Shown here: one piece after another, positions 8,065 through 16,656 of the stretch | How the letters are laid out: every line of letters starts with the position of its first letter | How positions within the stretch are numbered: position 1 is the stretch's first letter | Assembly (NCBI RefSeq): GCF_928368155.1 | Contig: NZ_CAKMRU010000003.1 | Coordinates: forward strand, 62,001-126,000 | Direction of reading: 5' to 3' | DNA length: 64,000 nucleotides | DNA from: Anaerococcus ihuae | GTDB taxonomy: Bacteria; Bacillota; Clostridia; Tissierellales; Peptoniphilaceae | Program-made: the position numbers and the translations under genes | Notes under the pieces: generated by a model | Seen by the model: only the letters and a program-made list of their open reading frames with translations | Databases searched by the model: none | What the model was told of the DNA's origin: nothing

Positions 8065-8090
8065 AATTCCCCATTATTTGGGGAATTTTT
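8065..8090. terminator. Right copy of the duplicated terminator hairpin
   Basis: Same 23 bases as 6280-6302, here followed by TTTTT on the plus strand. On the minus strand it could end transcription of the MTH1187-type gene but lacks a T tail there. See the left copy for interpretation. Confidence 0.85.
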
Positions 8091-8115
8091 AAATTATCAT
8101 AAAATTATTTTTATT

Positions 8116-8415
8116 TTACATCTTATCTTCTACTGATTTTATTTTTTGATCAAGGCTTGCTGATTTATCTCTTCTATCATCAATTTTTATTACTGAATAA
8201 ACTCTATCAGCTCCGTTTTTAAAAACTGATTCTTGGCAGGCTCTGATTGCTTCAAAAGCCCTATCAATATCTCCATGGATAACTGTTCCCATTGGATTTA
8301 ATCTTACTTCCAAATCTTCGTATTTTTTCAAAACTTTTTCGCAACCTGCTACATATTTTGAAACAGAAGTTTCTTTTGTTCCTATTGGTACTACTGTTAA
8401 TTCTAAAACTGCCAT
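8116..8415 (-). CDS. MTH1187-family (DUF77) thiamine-binding protein
   Basis: A 99-residue cytoplasmic protein of the MTH1187/YkoF-like family with the typical start MAVLELTVVPIG and the block NPMGTVIHGDIDRAFEAI (residues 41-58). Family members bind thiamine or related molecules and often sit with thiamine genes; a role in thiamine homeostasis is inferred. Strong ribosome site AGGAGG before 8415. It starts 9 bases after the aminopeptidase gene and is probably co-transcribed with it. Whether it senses, stores or delivers thiamine is unknown. Confidence 0.85.
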   Translation of the reverse strand: MAVLELTVVPIGTKETSVSKYVAGCEKVLKKYEDLEVRLNPMGTVIHGDIDRAFEAIRACQESVFKNGADRVYSVIKIDDRRDKSASLDQKIKSVEDKM

Positions 8416-8424
8416 AATATCCTC

Positions 8425-9711
8425 CTAATATTTTTTATTGTAAAAATCTTCAAATATTTTTATAGCTTCTATGTGATCATCTACTCCGCCAAGCTCTCTT
8501 ATTGAGTGCATGGCAAGAATTGGTGTGCCGACATCAATTGATTTTATTCCAGATTTGGAAGAAACTATCGGTCCAATTGTTGATCCACCGACCTTATCAG
8601 ATCTGTTATGAAAAGTTTGAACTTTTGCTCCAACATTTTTTGCATGTTTTAAAAATCTCGCCCTAGTTTCTACATTTGTTGTATAGACACCATTAGAAGC
8701 TACCTTTATTCCTATACCCATATTTATTCTTGTATTATTAGTAGAATCAAATAAATTACTATAATTTGGATGAATTGAATGAGAAAGGTCTGCTGAAATT
8801 AAATATGAATTTGAAAGAGCAATAAAATAATCTTCCCTGTCATAGCCTAAATTCATCACAATTCTTTCCATAATTTGGTCCAAAAATGGTGAGCTTGCTC
8901 CAGTTCTTGTGCCTGATCCAATTTCTTCATTGTCATTTAATACACACATATTAAATTTTTCATTTTTACTATTTATTAAAGCTGTAAGTGATTGGTGGAC
9001 ACTTGCAAGATTATCAAGTCTTCCAATATGGATAAATTCGTCATCACTTCCCATAATAGATCCTTTTTGCCTATCAAAAAGTGCCAAATCAAAATCTATT
9101 ATTTTCTTTTCATAAACTCCAATTTCTTTTGCCAATAATTTTTGCAAAAATCCTTCTTTTTTAAAATCATCTTCGATTGTTTTTATAATCGGAGAAAGTT
9201 CATCTTGCATATTATATTTATATCCAGAATTTAAATCCCTATTAATATGAATTGCACAATTTGCAATTGTCAAAAGGTCTTTATCAATTTTTACAAGTTT
9301 TGATTTAATTTCTCCATTTTCTTCATAAACAACTTTTCCCGCAAGGGACAAGTCCCTGTCAAACCAAGAAGATACAATCATTCCCCCATAGCCTTCAACA
9401 TTAAATTTCAAAAACCCATTTGAATTCATTTCTGGATTTGATTTTATTTTAAAAGTTGGAGAATCTGTATGAGATCCAATTATATCAAACCCCTTTCTTG
9501 GATCATCCCCAACACTAAAGGCAATAAGGGCCGTATCATCACGGCTTACAAAATATTTTCCGCCTTTTTCAAGTTTCCACTTTTCATTTTCTTCTAATTT
9601 TTTAAAATTATTTTTTTCTAAAAGTTCAATAGAATTTTTAACTGCAAAATAGTTTACAGGACTTTTGTCAATAAATTCTATTAAATCATTGATTATTTGT
9701 TTCCTATTCAT
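8425..9711 (-). CDS. apeB: M18-family aspartyl aminopeptidase
   Basis: Zinc aminopeptidase of 428 aa that removes acidic N-terminal residues from peptides in the cytoplasm. Motifs for the co-catalytic zinc site are visible: GSHTDSP (His), DNEEIGSGTRTGA (Glu) and a C-terminal AMHSIRE. The reading frame is open to 9864 but the extension crosses the xpt promoter, and family alignment starts at MNRKQI, so I choose 9711. The ribosome site there is weak (AAGGG 13 bases away). Divergent from xpt; followed by the MTH1187 gene. Confidence 0.92.
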   Translation of the reverse strand: MNRKQIINDLIEFIDKSPVNYFAVKNSIELLEKNNFKKLEENEKWKLEKGGKYFVSRDDTALIAFSVGDDPRKGFDIIGSHTDSPTFKIKSNPEMNSNGFLKFNVEGYGGMIVSSWFDRDLSLAGKVVYEENGEIKSKLVKIDKDLLTIANCAIHINRDLNSGYKYNMQDELSPIIKTIEDDFKKEGFLQKLLAKEIGVYEKKIIDFDLALFDRQKGSIMGSDDEFIHIGRLDNLASVHQSLTALINSKNEKFNMCVLNDNEEIGSGTRTGASSPFLDQIMERIVMNLGYDREDYFIALSNSYLISADLSHSIHPNYSNLFDSTNNTRINMGIGIKVASNGVYTTNVETRARFLKHAKNVGAKVQTFHNRSDKVGGSTIGPIVSSKSGIKSIDVGTPILAMHSIRELGGVDDHIEAIKIFEDFYNKKY

Positions 9712-9753
9712 ATAATATATAGTACCCTTAAGAGTCTTTATTAAAAGTGAATT

Positions 9754-9783
9754 TTGACTTTTGATTAAACTTTGCATTATAAT
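9754..9783 (+). promoter_or_regulatory. xpt promoter
   Basis: TTGACT (9754-9759) and TATAAT (9778-9783) with an 18-base spacer. The leader to the ATG at 9815 is only about 25 bases, so there is no xpt purine riboswitch here, unlike Bacillus. Confidence 0.8.
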
Positions 9784-9814
9784 AGTAAAAAGGGTACGGA
9801 GGTAAGTATTTATA

Positions 9815-10387
9815 ATGAAGAAATTAGAGGAAGTAATATTAAGCCATGGAACAGTTCTTGGCAAAGATATTTTAAAGGTTGATTCATTTCTAAACCATCA
9901 AATAAAACCAAAATTGATAAAGGAAATGGGTGAAGAATTTGCCGAACATTTTAAAGATAAAAATGTTAATAAAATTTTGACAGTAGAATCATCAGGAATT
10001 GCCCCAGCAGTTATAACAGGTCTAGTCCTTGATTGTGATGTTGTTTTTGCAAGAAAACAAAAATCTCTTACAACTGATGACAATACATATTCATCAACTT
10101 GCTATTCTTACACAAAAGAAGAGATGAAAAGACTAATCGTTAGCAAGGATTTCTTGCACGAAGATGATAATGTTTTGTTAATAGATGACTTTTTGGCAAA
10201 CGGTCAAGCTGCAAAAGCTATGGTTGCAATTTGTAAGCAAGCAGGAGCAAATGTAGCTGGTGTTGGAATAGTTATAGAAAAATCCTACCAAGACGGAAGA
10301 AAACTTCTAGATGATATGGGACTTGATGTTTATTCTCTAGCAAGAATTTCCCACATGGACGGAAAAGAAATAGAATTTATAGATTAA
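9815..10387 (+). CDS. xpt: Xanthine phosphoribosyltransferase
   Basis: Converts xanthine and PRPP to XMP in purine salvage. The 190 residues match Bacillus Xpt in length and sequence style, with the PRPP-binding loop LLIDDFLANGQ at 121-131 and an ESSGIAPA block near 58-65. ACGGAGG ribosome site before the ATG. Monocistronic, with its own promoter and a strong terminator. Together with the NCS2 permease it forms a purine uptake and salvage pair, though the two genes are separated by the IS110 region and the aminopeptidase. Confidence 0.95.
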   Translation: MKKLEEVILSHGTVLGKDILKVDSFLNHQIKPKLIKEMGEEFAEHFKDKNVNKILTVESSGIAPAVITGLVLDCDVVFARKQKSLTTDDNTYSSTCYSYTKEEMKRLIVSKDFLHEDDNVLLIDDFLANGQAAKAMVAICKQAGANVAGVGIVIEKSYQDGRKLLDDMGLDVYSLARISHMDGKEIEFID

Positions 10388-10390
10388 TCT

Positions 10391-10414
10391 AAGATGGCTT
10401 TTGCCATCTTTTTT
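10391..10414 (+). terminator. xpt terminator
   Basis: Perfect 8-bp stem AAGATGGC/GCCATCTT with TTTT loop and T tail. Confidence 0.9.
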
Positions 10415-10433
10415 CTTTTAAATTTTTTAAAAT

Positions 10434-10457
10434 AAAAAATCCCACTTGCGTGAGATT
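10434..10457 (-). terminator. engB terminator
   Basis: On the minus strand AATCTCAC-GCAA-GTGGGATT (one U-G pair) is followed by TTTT just past the engB stop. Confidence 0.8.
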
Positions 10458-10471
10458 TTCAAATTTTAAAT

Positions 10472-11059
10472 TTATGAATTTATTATTACTTCTACTTGTT
10501 CAAGCAAAACATTTTTATTGTGAGAAGTTATTGATGAATAAGCAAATATCAAACCATCATCATCAATATTTAAAGTTTTCATTATTTCTTTTATGTGTTT
10601 TTTTAGATGTGTTTTAGGTATTTTGTCGTATTTTGTTGCTATAACAAATCCTGTAAATCCAGAATCTATTATCCAATCATACATTTCTTTATCTTGTTTG
10701 GTTGGTGCATGTCTTATATCTACCAAAAGAAAAACTTCTTTTAAATTTTCTCTTTCATAAAGATATTTATGGATTAAATTATTCCATTTTTCTTTTTCTT
10801 TTTTTGAAACTTTTGCATAGCCATAGCCTGGAAGGTCGACTAGTCTAAATTTATCATTTATTTTATAAAAATTTATGGTCTTAGTTTTACCTGGCTTTGA
10901 TGATGTTTTGGCAAGATTTTTTTTATCCAAAAATGAATTTATAAAAGAAGATTTTCCTACATTACTTCTTCCTGCAAAGGCAATTTCTTCAAAATTATCA
11001 TTTGGAAATTGGGAGGCAAATCCTGCAACTTGGTCCAAATTTACTGATTTTATTTTCAT
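10472..11059 (-). CDS. engB: Ribosome biogenesis GTPase EngB/YsxC
   Basis: Circularly normal TRAFAC GTPase of 195 aa needed for late 50S subunit assembly. G1 GRSNVGKSS near residue 30, G3 DLPGYGYAKV near 76, G4 TKYDK near 142. The ATG overlaps the lon stop (ATGA), so it is translationally coupled to lon; the lon-engB pairing is common in Firmicutes. Terminated by the hairpin just downstream. Confidence 0.95.
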   Translation of the reverse strand: MKIKSVNLDQVAGFASQFPNDNFEEIAFAGRSNVGKSSFINSFLDKKNLAKTSSKPGKTKTINFYKINDKFRLVDLPGYGYAKVSKKEKEKWNNLIHKYLYERENLKEVFLLVDIRHAPTKQDKEMYDWIIDSGFTGFVIATKYDKIPKTHLKKHIKEIMKTLNIDDDGLIFAYSSITSHNKNVLLEQVEVIINS

Positions 11060-13386
11060 ATTAAAGCTTCCTTTAAAACTTCTCCAACTTGAGATACTTT
11101 TATAAAGTTTATTTTTTCCCTAACTTCCTTATCAATATCTTCAATATCTTTTTCATTTTCTTTTGGAATAATTACATTTTTTATGTCGTAAGCATAAGCT
11201 GCAAGAGCTTTTTCTTTTAATCCTCCAATTGGCAAAACTTCTCCAGTTATTGTAACTTCACCGGTCATTGCAAGATCACTCCTTACTTTTTTTCCTGTAA
11301 GAGCTGAGGCGATTGCAGTTGTCATTGTAATTCCTGCTGATGGGCCGTCTTTTGGAGTTGCTCCTTCTGGAACGTGGACGTGGATATCTTTATTTTTATA
11401 GAAATCTTTATCTATTCCCAAATCTTTTGAATTTTTTCTCAAATAAGAAATTGCAGCTTGGGCTGATTCTTTCATAACATCTCCCAGACTTCCTGTAAAT
11501 AAATTTACACCTTTGCCGTCCATGGCATTTACTTCAATTGTTAAAATTGTTCCACCAACTTGGGTCCAAGCAAGTCCATTTGCAATTCCAACCTTATCTT
11601 CTTTAAGTCTTTGGTCTTCAAAAAATCTTTCTTTACCAAGATATTTCTCATAATTTCTCATAGAAACATTAACTTTTTCTTTTCCTTCAAGAATTTCTTT
11701 TACAGAGCGTCTACAAATTTTGGCAATATTTCTCTCAAGAGACCTTACTCCTGCTTCTCTTGTGTAGGATTTTATGATTTTTTCTATAACCTTATCGGAA
11801 ATATTCAAGTCATCTTTACAAAGTCCATTGTTTTCCATTTCTTTTTTTATCAAATATCTTTTGGCTATTTCTTCCTTTTCTCTTTGGGTGTAGCCAGAAA
11901 TTTCTATAATTTCAAGCCTATCGAAAAGAGCTGGAGGAATATTTGAAATGTCGTTTGCTGTTGTTATAAAAAATACTTCTGATAAATCAAAGCCAATATC
12001 AAGATAACGGTCAATAAATTTATCGTTTTGTTCAGGATCTAAAACCTCAAGTAAAGCTGATGATGGATCTCCCCTAAAATCTGAACCCAATTTATCAATT
12101 TCATCTAGCAAAAATACTGGATTTTTTACTTTTATTCTTGATATATTTGATAAAACTCTTCCAGCCATAGCCCCAACATAGGTTCTTCTGTGACCTCTTA
12201 TTTCTGATTCATCAGTTACCCCACCAAGTCTCATTGAAATAAATTTACGATTTAAGGCACGAGCAATTGATTTTGCAATAGATGTTTTTCCAACTCCAGG
12301 AGGGCCAGCAAGACAAATTACAGCGGCTTGGTTGTCTCCTTTTTTCTTTCTTACAGCAATTGATTCAAGAATTCTTTCTTTAACTTCCATAAGTCCATAA
12401 TGGTCTTCGTCCAAAACTTTTTTGGCATGAATTATATCCAAATTATCCTTTGATTTTTTGGACCAAGGAAGGGATAAAACAAAATCAAGATAGGAAGTTA
12501 TAACCCCATAATCAGGGCTCATTTCAGGAATCATTTCAAGCCTATCGACACTTTTAAGTAGAGTTTCCTTATCTTCCTTATTGATTTTTAATTTTTTGAT
12601 TTTTTTCCTAAAGGCATCCGCCTCATTTAAATCCTTTCCTGTAAGATCATTTAATTCATTTTTTACAGCGTCAAGTTTTTCCCTAAGATAATATTCTTTT
12701 TGTCCCTTGTTAATATTTTCTTGAACCTTGGCATCAATTTTTTTGGATAAATCTTTTAACTCAATTTCTTTTTGGATAAGCTTGTGAAGATTTATTAATT
12801 TTTCTTCAATATCTAGCTCTTTTAATATAGAATAATTTTCCTTTGGACTTAAAGGAAGATAATAAGTTATAAGATTTGCAAGTTTATCAATATTTTCAAT
12901 TTCTACCAAAGAAAAGGCAATTTCTGGTGGTATAGAATTATCAATTGAAACATAAGATCTAAAATCTTCAACCAACATTTTTTTCAAGGCTTCTATATTT
13001 TCATTACTTTCAAAATTTTCTTCATCAAAAATATATTCTTTAATATTCGCCTTAAAAAATCCATCTTCAATTTTTACATCCAAAACTTCACCGACTGATT
13101 TTGCTTCAATCAAAACCCTAAGCTCGCCGTTTTGCAAATTAAAAGTTTGTTTTATACTTGCAACCGTTCCAAAATCATAAATATCTTCTTTTTTTGGATT
13201 ATCTTCAAGTATATCTTTTTGATTTACCAAAAAAATTTCAGATTCATTTAATAAAGCATCTTCTACAGCTTTTTTTGAAACTGCTCTTTGGCAATCAAAA
13301 TGGACAACTGTATCAGGAAAAGCCCACAAGCCCCTTACTGGGACCATTGGATATTCTTTTGTATCTATTTTATAGATAAAGCTCAT
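11056..13386 (-). CDS. lon: ATP-dependent protease Lon
   Basis: Degrades misfolded and regulatory proteins in the cytoplasm. The 776 residues comprise an N-terminal substrate-binding domain (about 1-200), a coiled-coil region (about 200-310), an AAA+ module with GPPGVGKTS near 355 and the C-terminal Ser-Lys protease domain with Ser683 (DGPSAG) and Lys724 (GGLKEK). Ribosome site AAGGAGAT before 13386. Separated from clpX by a hairpin, so expression may be set independently of clpPX. Coupled to engB. Confidence 0.97.
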   Translation of the reverse strand: MSFIYKIDTKEYPMVPVRGLWAFPDTVVHFDCQRAVSKKAVEDALLNESEIFLVNQKDILEDNPKKEDIYDFGTVASIKQTFNLQNGELRVLIEAKSVGEVLDVKIEDGFFKANIKEYIFDEENFESNENIEALKKMLVEDFRSYVSIDNSIPPEIAFSLVEIENIDKLANLITYYLPLSPKENYSILKELDIEEKLINLHKLIQKEIELKDLSKKIDAKVQENINKGQKEYYLREKLDAVKNELNDLTGKDLNEADAFRKKIKKLKINKEDKETLLKSVDRLEMIPEMSPDYGVITSYLDFVLSLPWSKKSKDNLDIIHAKKVLDEDHYGLMEVKERILESIAVRKKKGDNQAAVICLAGPPGVGKTSIAKSIARALNRKFISMRLGGVTDESEIRGHRRTYVGAMAGRVLSNISRIKVKNPVFLLDEIDKLGSDFRGDPSSALLEVLDPEQNDKFIDRYLDIGFDLSEVFFITTANDISNIPPALFDRLEIIEISGYTQREKEEIAKRYLIKKEMENNGLCKDDLNISDKVIEKIIKSYTREAGVRSLERNIAKICRRSVKEILEGKEKVNVSMRNYEKYLGKERFFEDQRLKEDKVGIANGLAWTQVGGTILTIEVNAMDGKGVNLFTGSLGDVMKESAQAAISYLRKNSKDLGIDKDFYKNKDIHVHVPEGATPKDGPSAGITMTTAIASALTGKKVRSDLAMTGEVTITGEVLPIGGLKEKALAAYAYDIKNVIIPKENEKDIEDIDKEVREKINFIKVSQVGEVLKEALI

Positions 13387-13404
13387 TTTATCTCCTTGTG
13401 TTAT

Positions 13405-13432
13405 AAAAAGGGAGCACTAAGTCTCCCCTTTT
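13405..13432 (-). terminator. Terminator between clpX and lon
   Basis: Minus-strand stem of AAAAGGGGAG with CTCCCTTTTT, ending in a T run 20 bases before the lon start; the 5' arm overlaps the clpX stop codon. It would stop or reduce read-through from clpX into lon. Confidence 0.75.
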
Positions 13433-14639
13433 ATTTGTATATTAATTTTTTCTTATCTTTTATAGCACCTTTTGATACAATAACTTCTTTTATATGATCT
13501 TTTGAAGGAATGTCAAACATTACGTCCAATAACAAATCTTCCAAAATTGTCCTAAGCCCTCTAGCACCTGTTTCTTGCTTGTAGGCTTTTTCGGCAATTT
13601 CTTTAACTGCTTCATCTTCAAAAGTTAATTTTACTCCATCAAGTTCGAATAATTTTTGATATTGCTTTAATAGAGAATTTTTTGGCTCTTGTAAAATTCT
13701 TACAAGACTTTCTACATTCAAATCTTCAAGCGAAACAACTATTGGAACTCTTCCAATGAATTCTGGAATTAATCCATATTTCAAAAGATCTTCTGTAGTA
13801 ACATCTGCCAAAGAAACTTCTTTATTTTCACTATCTTCTGAACCAAAACCAATTGATTTTTTGTTGGTTCTTTGTTTTATTATATCTTTAATTCCATCAA
13901 AGGCTCCACCAACAATAAATAATATATTTGTTGTATCAACTTGGATATATTCTTGGCTTGGATGTTTTCTTCCGCCTTGAGGAGGAACATTTGCAACAGT
14001 TCCTTCAATTAATTTTAAAAGCGCTTGTTGAACTCCTTCTCCACTAACATCACGAGTTATTGAAGGATTTTCACTTTTTCTAGTAATTTTATCTATTTCA
14101 TCTATATAGATTATTCCTGTTTGGGCAAGTTCAATATCATAATCAGCAGCTTGAACTAATTTTAAAATAATATTTTCAACATCTTCTCCAACATAACCTG
14201 CCTCGGTCAAACTTGTAGCATCTGCAATTGCAAATGGAACATTTAATTTTTTGGCAAGGGTTTGAGCAAGAAGAGTTTTTCCAGAACCTGTTGGTCCTAG
14301 CATCAAAATATTAGATTTTTGTAGCTCAACTTCGCTATCATTATCATAATTTGAATTTATTCTTTTGTAGTGGTTATAAACTGAAACCGATAGGGTTTTT
14401 TTCGCCATATCTTGTTGGATAACATATTGGTCCAAATATTCTTTAATCTCACTTGGTGTGGCAAGATCAATATCCATATGACTGTGCTCAACCAATTCTT
14501 CTCTTTCGATAATTGAAGCACAAAGCTCAATGCATTCATTACAAATGAAAGCATCTGGCCCTGCAATTAACCTATCAACTTCGTCAGCACTTTTCCCACA
14601 AAAGGAACATCTATTTTCTTCAAATTCCATTTTACCCAT
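13431..14639 (-). CDS. clpX: ClpX unfoldase, ATPase subunit of ClpXP
   Basis: AAA+ unfoldase feeding substrates into ClpP. Zinc-binding N-domain with Cys11, Cys14, Cys33, Cys36; Walker A GPTGSGKT (115-122); DEIDK Walker B; and an IGF-type loop (IGFGS) that docks on ClpP. At 402 aa it has normal length. Start is either 14639 (2 bases after clpP stop) or 14630; neither has a strong ribosome site, suggesting coupling to clpP translation. Part of tig-clpP-clpX. Confidence 0.96.
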   Translation of the reverse strand: MGKMEFEENRCSFCGKSADEVDRLIAGPDAFICNECIELCASIIEREELVEHSHMDIDLATPSEIKEYLDQYVIQQDMAKKTLSVSVYNHYKRINSNYDNDSEVELQKSNILMLGPTGSGKTLLAQTLAKKLNVPFAIADATSLTEAGYVGEDVENIILKLVQAADYDIELAQTGIIYIDEIDKITRKSENPSITRDVSGEGVQQALLKLIEGTVANVPPQGGRKHPSQEYIQVDTTNILFIVGGAFDGIKDIIKQRTNKKSIGFGSEDSENKEVSLADVTTEDLLKYGLIPEFIGRVPIVVSLEDLNVESLVRILQEPKNSLLKQYQKLFELDGVKLTFEDEAVKEIAEKAYKQETGARGLRTILEDLLLDVMFDIPSKDHIKEVIVSKGAIKDKKKLIYK

Positions 14640-14641
14640 AC

Positions 14642-15229
14642 TTATTCTATTACCTTGTCTATTAAGCCATATTCTTTTGCTTCATAAGCGTCCATGGCAA
14701 AATCTCTATCCGTATCTTTTTGAATTTTTTCAATACTTTGACCAGTGTTATTTGACAAAATTTTATTTAATCTTTTTTTGATTTTTAAAATTTGTTCAGC
14801 TTGGATTTGAATATCGCTTGCTTGACCTTGGGCACCACCGGATGGTTGGTGGATTAGAATATTTGAATTTGGAAGAGAAAATCTCTTTCCCTTTGCTCCA
14901 GATGAAAGTAAAACTGCTCCCATAGATGCAGCTTGTCCTATACAAATTGTAGATACATCTGGTTTTATATAATTCATTGTGTCATAGATTGCAAGACCTG
15001 CTGTAACTACTCCACCCGGTGAATTTATATAAAATTGAATATCCTTGTTTGGATCTTGGCTTTCCAAAAATAAGAGTTGAGCAATAATTATATCACTTAC
15101 CCCATCTTCAACAGGACCTGTTAGAAAAATAATCCTGTCTTTTAATAATCTTGAGTAAATGTCATAAGCACGCTCGCCCCTATTTGTTTGCTCTATTACT
15201 GTAGGAACTAAAAAGTTTTTTGCGTTCAT
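14642..15229 (-). CDS. clpP: ClpP protease subunit
   Basis: Serine peptidase forming the tetradecameric ClpP chamber. Catalytic triad Ser102 (GQAASMGA), His127 (HQPSGGAQG) and Asp176 (DRDF). The 195 residues are the usual length and include the short N-terminal propeptide region before [10 protein letters not shown]. Ribosome site AAGGAG before 15229; 32 bases after tig. Partner is ClpX, encoded immediately downstream. Confidence 0.97.
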   Translation of the reverse strand: MNAKNFLVPTVIEQTNRGERAYDIYSRLLKDRIIFLTGPVEDGVSDIIIAQLLFLESQDPNKDIQFYINSPGGVVTAGLAIYDTMNYIKPDVSTICIGQAASMGAVLLSSGAKGKRFSLPNSNILIHQPSGGAQGQASDIQIQAEQILKIKKRLNKILSNNTGQSIEKIQKDTDRDFAMDAYEAKEYGLIDKVIE

Positions 15230-15261
15230 AAAATCTCCTTATCTTTTGGAGCTTATGATTA

Positions 15262-16590
15262 CTAATCTTCTTTTTCGTCTTCTTTGTCTTCTTCCTTAGC
15301 AGGAACTAATTTTACATTTTTTTCTAGAATTTCTACAGCTTTTCTTCTCTTGATATTTTCTATAACTGTATCTCTAGAAACATTCTTTTCGAAGATTTCT
15401 TTGAATTTTTCGTAATCATCTACTCCATATTGCTTAGCAGCATCTTTTATTTCATTTTCTATTTCTTCATCACTTACTTCAATATTTTCTTTTAAAGCAA
15501 CTTCATCCATTACAAGATTTGCTTTTACTTTGTCTTCAGCAACAGCTCTATATTGATCTCTAATGGCAGCCATATCCATTTTTGTCATTTCAATATATTG
15601 TTGTAAAGAAATTCCCATTTGACGTAATCTTTGGTCAAGATTTTGCATTTCAAGATCAATTTCTTGGTTTACTAGTGGATCTGGAGCATTTACTTCAGAT
15701 TTTTCTACTAGGGCTTTGATTGCTTCGTTTTGAATTTGATTTTTTACAAATTTTTCTTTATCTTCTTTAAGATTTTTCTTCGTATCTTCTTTTAATTCTT
15801 CTAAGGTTTCAAATTCAGAAATATCTTTTGCAAATTCATCGTCAATTTCTGGAAGTTCTTTTCTTGAAATTGAATTGATTTCTACTTCAAATCTCGCATC
15901 TTTTCCTTGGAATTCTTTTGCTTGATAATCTTCAGGGAAAGTTACATTTACATCAAATTTATCTCCAACTTTGTGTCCTTCAACTTGTTTTTCAAAATCG
16001 CCTACAAATGATTTTGATCCAAGAACTAAATCGTGATTTTCAGCTTTTCCGCCTTCAAATCTTTCTCCATCAAGAAAACCATCAAAATCGATATTTACTG
16101 TATCTCCATCTTGAGCTTCTCCGTCTTCTATTGGAATAATTCTTGCATTTTCTTCTTGTTGATGTTTAAGTTCGTGTTCTACATCTTCATCTGTAACTTC
16201 TGTTGGAATTTCTGTAACTTCAAGTTCAGAATAATCTCCAAGAGTTGGATGTGGTTTTGTTTCAACTTCTACCTTAAATACAACGTCTTTTCCTTTTTCT
16301 ATATCGTCAAAATCAACTGATGGTTGATCAATTACTTCAAGATTTAATTCATCAATAGCCTTGTTATAAGGTTCTGGGAAAACTTCTTGGATTGCTTCGT
16401 CATAAAATACTTCAGCTCCATACATTTTTTCAATTATTCTTTTTGGAACTTTTCCTTTTCTAAATCCGTCTACCCTATATCTAGACTTGTTTTTTTTGTA
16501 AACATTATCTACTGCTTTTTGAAACTCTTCAGCAGCTACTGTTATGTCAAATTTTGCTATATTATTTTCATGTGATTTTAATTCTGTCAT
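15262..16590 (-). CDS. tig: Trigger factor, ribosome-associated chaperone
   Basis: Peptidyl-prolyl isomerase and chaperone that meets nascent chains at the ribosome exit. 442 aa: ribosome-binding domain (about 1-112, with GFRKGKVPK near 43-51 as the L23-contact loop), FKBP-type PPIase (about 155-245, GDTVNIDFDG), then the long helical C-domain and an acidic/lysine tail. AGGAGG before 16590. First gene of tig-clpP-clpX, with its own promoter inside the end of cca. Confidence 0.97.
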   Translation of the reverse strand: MTELKSHENNIAKFDITVAAEEFQKAVDNVYKKNKSRYRVDGFRKGKVPKRIIEKMYGAEVFYDEAIQEVFPEPYNKAIDELNLEVIDQPSVDFDDIEKGKDVVFKVEVETKPHPTLGDYSELEVTEIPTEVTDEDVEHELKHQQEENARIIPIEDGEAQDGDTVNIDFDGFLDGERFEGGKAENHDLVLGSKSFVGDFEKQVEGHKVGDKFDVNVTFPEDYQAKEFQGKDARFEVEINSISRKELPEIDDEFAKDISEFETLEELKEDTKKNLKEDKEKFVKNQIQNEAIKALVEKSEVNAPDPLVNQEIDLEMQNLDQRLRQMGISLQQYIEMTKMDMAAIRDQYRAVAEDKVKANLVMDEVALKENIEVSDEEIENEIKDAAKQYGVDDYEKFKEIFEKNVSRDTVIENIKRRKAVEILEKNVKLVPAKEEDKEDEKED

Positions 16591-16627
16591 CGTTTTGCCT
16601 CCTAAAACACTATATACTCATTAGTTT

Positions 16628-16656
16628 AATATACTACTTCTAATAATTTCTATCAA
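16628..16656 (-). promoter_or_regulatory. tig promoter
   Basis: Minus-strand TTGATA (16651-16656) and TATATT (16628-16633) at 17-base spacing, overlapping the last codons of cca. It gives the chaperone-protease operon an independent start. Confidence 0.65.

Noticed and set aside
6280-8090. Group IIC intron at a terminator (these insert after terminator hairpins)
   Set aside because: No reverse transcriptase frame or intron domain V seen; the coding content is an IS110 transposase.
9712-9864. Longer M18 aminopeptidase starting at 9864
   Set aside because: The extension would cross the divergent xpt promoter and has no family similarity or ribosome site.
11560-11946. Plus-strand frames inside lon, nup and opp genes
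   Set aside because: All lie opposite strong conserved genes, lack ribosome sites and have the skewed Phe/Ser/Ile composition of antisense frames.
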